Source of the DNA: an uncultured Collinsella sp.
GTDB taxonomy: Bacteria; Actinomycetota; Coriobacteriia; Coriobacteriales; Coriobacteriaceae
Assembly (NCBI GenBank): GCA_902491055.1
Contig: CABUGI010000099.1
Location: forward strand, 1 to 6,782
Length of the DNA: 6,782 nt
Direction: 5' to 3'
Positions within the stretch are counted from its first letter, which is position 1, and each line of letters opens with the position of its first letter. A program made the translations under genes and the position numbers. Below, piece by piece: positions 6,138 through 6,782 of the stretch. The notes under the pieces were generated by a model. That model saw only the letters and a list, made by a program, of their open reading frames with translations, was not told the origin of the DNA and did not search any database.

Positions 6138-6218
6138 GTCGGGACATATCATCCCGTCCTCAAACATTCTCGGCCTTCGGCCTGCGAAACTGCGGGCGGG
6201 ACGATATGTCCCGGCCTC
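6135..6218. repeat. 25-bp inverted repeat of two nested palindromes upstream of nrdG
   Basis: Arms 6135-6159 and 6194-6218 are complementary at 22 of 25 positions; the other three are G-T or A-C. Each arm itself contains a 17-base palindrome with a seven-base centre: CGGGACATATCATCCCG (6140-6156) and CGGGACGATATGTCCCG (6197-6213). One is the reverse complement of the other except at one base. The 34-base centre has a small GGCC-TTC-GGCC hairpin (6172-6182). There is no U-tract on either side, so it is not a normal terminator. It could be a leader RNA structure, a paired protein-binding operator, or a repetitive extragenic palindrome. Confidence 0.8.
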
Positions 6219-6254
6219 ATGCAAAGGGTAACTCAATGAACGAAGCGAACATCG

Positions 6255-6260
6255 AGTATA
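6255..6260 (-). promoter_or_regulatory. Possible -10 box for a separate nrdG promoter
   Basis: TATACT on the minus strand would start transcription near 6248, placing the whole 6135-6218 inverted repeat in the nrdG leader. No good -35 is found at 16-18 bases upstream, so this is tentative. Confidence 0.25.
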
Positions 6261-6263
6261 GGG

Positions 6264-6378
6264 TTCGAGGTCCAATAAAAACTTTGTTGCAGCTCAACCG
6301 CCATTGCAAATCAATCGCTGCTGCAGCTCGAATTATTTCCGCTAAAAACTTCGAGGAGTGAGCAGACCGCGAGCTGCA
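6264..6378. repeat. Cluster of short direct and inverted repeats
   Basis: Within 115 bases, three words occur twice in the same orientation: TTCGAGG (6264-6270, 6350-6356), AAAAACTT (6277-6284, 6344-6351) and TGCAGCTC (6288-6295, 6322-6329). TGCAGCTCG (6322-6330) also recurs inverted as CGAGCTGCA (6370-6378). The stretch is more AT-rich than its surroundings. It could be a decayed repeat or regulator-binding region; no function is evident. Confidence 0.4.
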
Positions 6379-6396
6379 TCTCAGCTACGTCAACTT

Positions 6397-6534
6397 GGCC
6401 GCCCCGTAGCGAGGCCCCGGACCTTTGCTCGATATGAGTTCCGCACGAACAGGAGGCGCCAGTGGCGCCTCCGTCGTGAGCCAGGACTGTCCGAAATAGC
6501 GAGTAAAGGTCCGGGGCCTCGCTACGGGGCGGCC
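6397..6534. repeat. Large 35-bp inverted repeat with inner hairpin next to the nrdD stop
   Basis: Arm 6397-6431 is complementary to 6500-6534 over 35 bases with one exception, G6427 opposite T6504, which is a G-U pair in plus-strand RNA but a C-A mismatch in minus-strand RNA. Inside, GGAGGCGCC (6452-6460) pairs perfectly with GGCGCCTCC (6464-6472) around AGT. CACGA (6444-6448) pairs with TCGTG (6474-6478) outside that. The outer arm ends 11 bases after the nrdD stop. No U-run follows on either strand, and I see no target-site duplication. It resembles a MITE-like or repetitive palindromic element, or a very stable 3' mRNA structure. Confidence 0.88.
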
Positions 6535-6545
6535 TGGGATGGTTA

Positions 6546-6782
6546 TTAGAGATGCAGCACGCGGTCGCGGATCTCCTCGGTTCGACCCTGGTTCCAGAAC
6601 TGGGTACCGATGTAGCCGCACGTACGACGGGCGACGTTCATCTTCTCCTGGTCACGATTGCCACAGTTGGGGCACTCCCACACCAGCTTGCCGTCATCCT
6701 CGACAATCTTGATCTCACCGTCGTAGCCGCACACCTGGCAGTAGTCGCTCTTGGTGTTGAGCTCGGCGTACATGATGTTGTC
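6546..6782 (-). CDS. nrdD: Anaerobic ribonucleoside-triphosphate reductase, C-terminus only
   Basis: The frame enters from the right edge and gives the last 78 residues of class III ribonucleotide reductase, which reduces ribonucleotides to deoxyribonucleotides using a glycyl radical. The visible part has the C-terminal zinc site, CQVC (window residues 15-18) and CPNC (37-40). The glycyl radical motif RRTCGYIG follows, whose radical glycine (the G of CGY) is encoded at 6615-6617. The conserved end QFWNQGRTEEIRDRVLHL completes it. An internal ATG at 6773 is not the start: the frame continues upstream as DNI without a stop. The activase gene nrdG follows on the same strand, confirming the assignment. 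The catalytic N-terminal 600 or so residues lie outside the window. Confidence 0.97.
   Translation of the reverse strand, partial: DNIMYAELNTKSDYCQVCGYDGEIKIVEDDGKLVWECPNCGNRDQEKMNVARRTCGYIGTQFWNQGRTEEIRDRVLHL

Larger units (their letters stand above)
6120..6545. other. Gene-free structured spacer between nrdD and nrdG
   Basis: These 426 bases contain no credible gene; the open frames crossing them are translations of the repeats. From the nrdD side they hold a long inverted repeat (6397-6534), a central stretch (6219-6396) with short direct and inverted repeats and a possible promoter box, and a second inverted repeat (6135-6218) next to the nrdG ribosome binding site. The spacing is large for a gene pair that is usually close together. 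Confidence 0.8.

Noticed and set aside
6135..6218. Pair of NrdR boxes for nrdG
   Set aside because: NrdR boxes are AT-rich 16-mers about three helical turns apart. These 17-mers have GGGA/TCCC ends and lie about 57 bases apart, so an NrdR assignment is not supported.
6120..6275. 52-residue N-terminal extension of NrdG
   Set aside because: It merely translates the palindromic leader. ATG 6119 has a ribosome binding site and is where homology begins.
6397..6534. Insertion sequence with terminal inverted repeats
   Set aside because: The interior is only about 68 bases, with no transposase and no visible target-site duplication. At most it is a non-autonomous element.
6358..6621. Two opposing open frames (63 and 78 codons) with similar peptides over the nrdD-nrdG spacer
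   Set aside because: Their similarity is an artefact of both reading the arms of the 35-bp inverted repeat. They have no plausible ribosome binding site and no family resemblance, and one overlaps the nrdD end.

Overview
The window (6,782 bp, fairly GC-rich) looks like a core chromosomal segment of an anaerobic gut actinobacterium, most likely Coriobacteriia and Collinsella-like. This rests on base composition, the protein style, and an oxygen-sensitive class III ribonucleotide reductase. The assignment is inference from sequence alone. No transposase, phage gene, tRNA, rRNA or CRISPR array is visible.

Layout: (1) 1-1810, minus strand, is a compact run read right to left: a tail-less SlyD/FKBP-type prolyl isomerase, a UreE-like metallochaperone translationally coupled to it, and a Cof-type HAD phosphatase cut by the left edge. 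A 14-bp hairpin separates the last two. (2) 1811-1930 is a divergent promoter region. (3) 1931-3795, plus strand, holds an M19 dipeptidase and a YgjP-type (DUF45) zinc metallopeptidase-like protein with a TTG start. A perfect 12-bp hairpin lies between them. (4) 3796-3801 is a six-base convergent junction. (5) 3802-6782, minus strand, read right to left, holds the C-terminus of anaerobic ribonucleotide reductase (nrdD), a structured 426-base spacer, its radical-SAM activase (nrdG), GTP cyclohydrolase I (folE), an HD-domain phosphohydrolase and dihydroneopterin aldolase (folB).

How the genes fit together: nrdD and nrdG make deoxyribonucleotides without oxygen. folE and folB are early steps of tetrahydrofolate synthesis, which supplies one-carbon units for dTMP and purines. 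The HD protein sits exactly between them, where the pathway needs removal of phosphate from dihydroneopterin triphosphate. SlyD and UreE families are both associated elsewhere with nickel handling, so that pair may serve a nickel enzyme encoded outside the window.

The least ordinary part is the nrdD-nrdG spacer (6120-6545). It holds two large, unrelated inverted-repeat structures: a 35-bp stem enclosing a second hairpin next to the nrdD stop, and a 25-bp stem made of two self-palindromic 17-mers directly abutting the nrdG ribosome binding site. Neither looks like a simple terminator. They are the best candidates here for an undescribed repeat family or RNA regulator.
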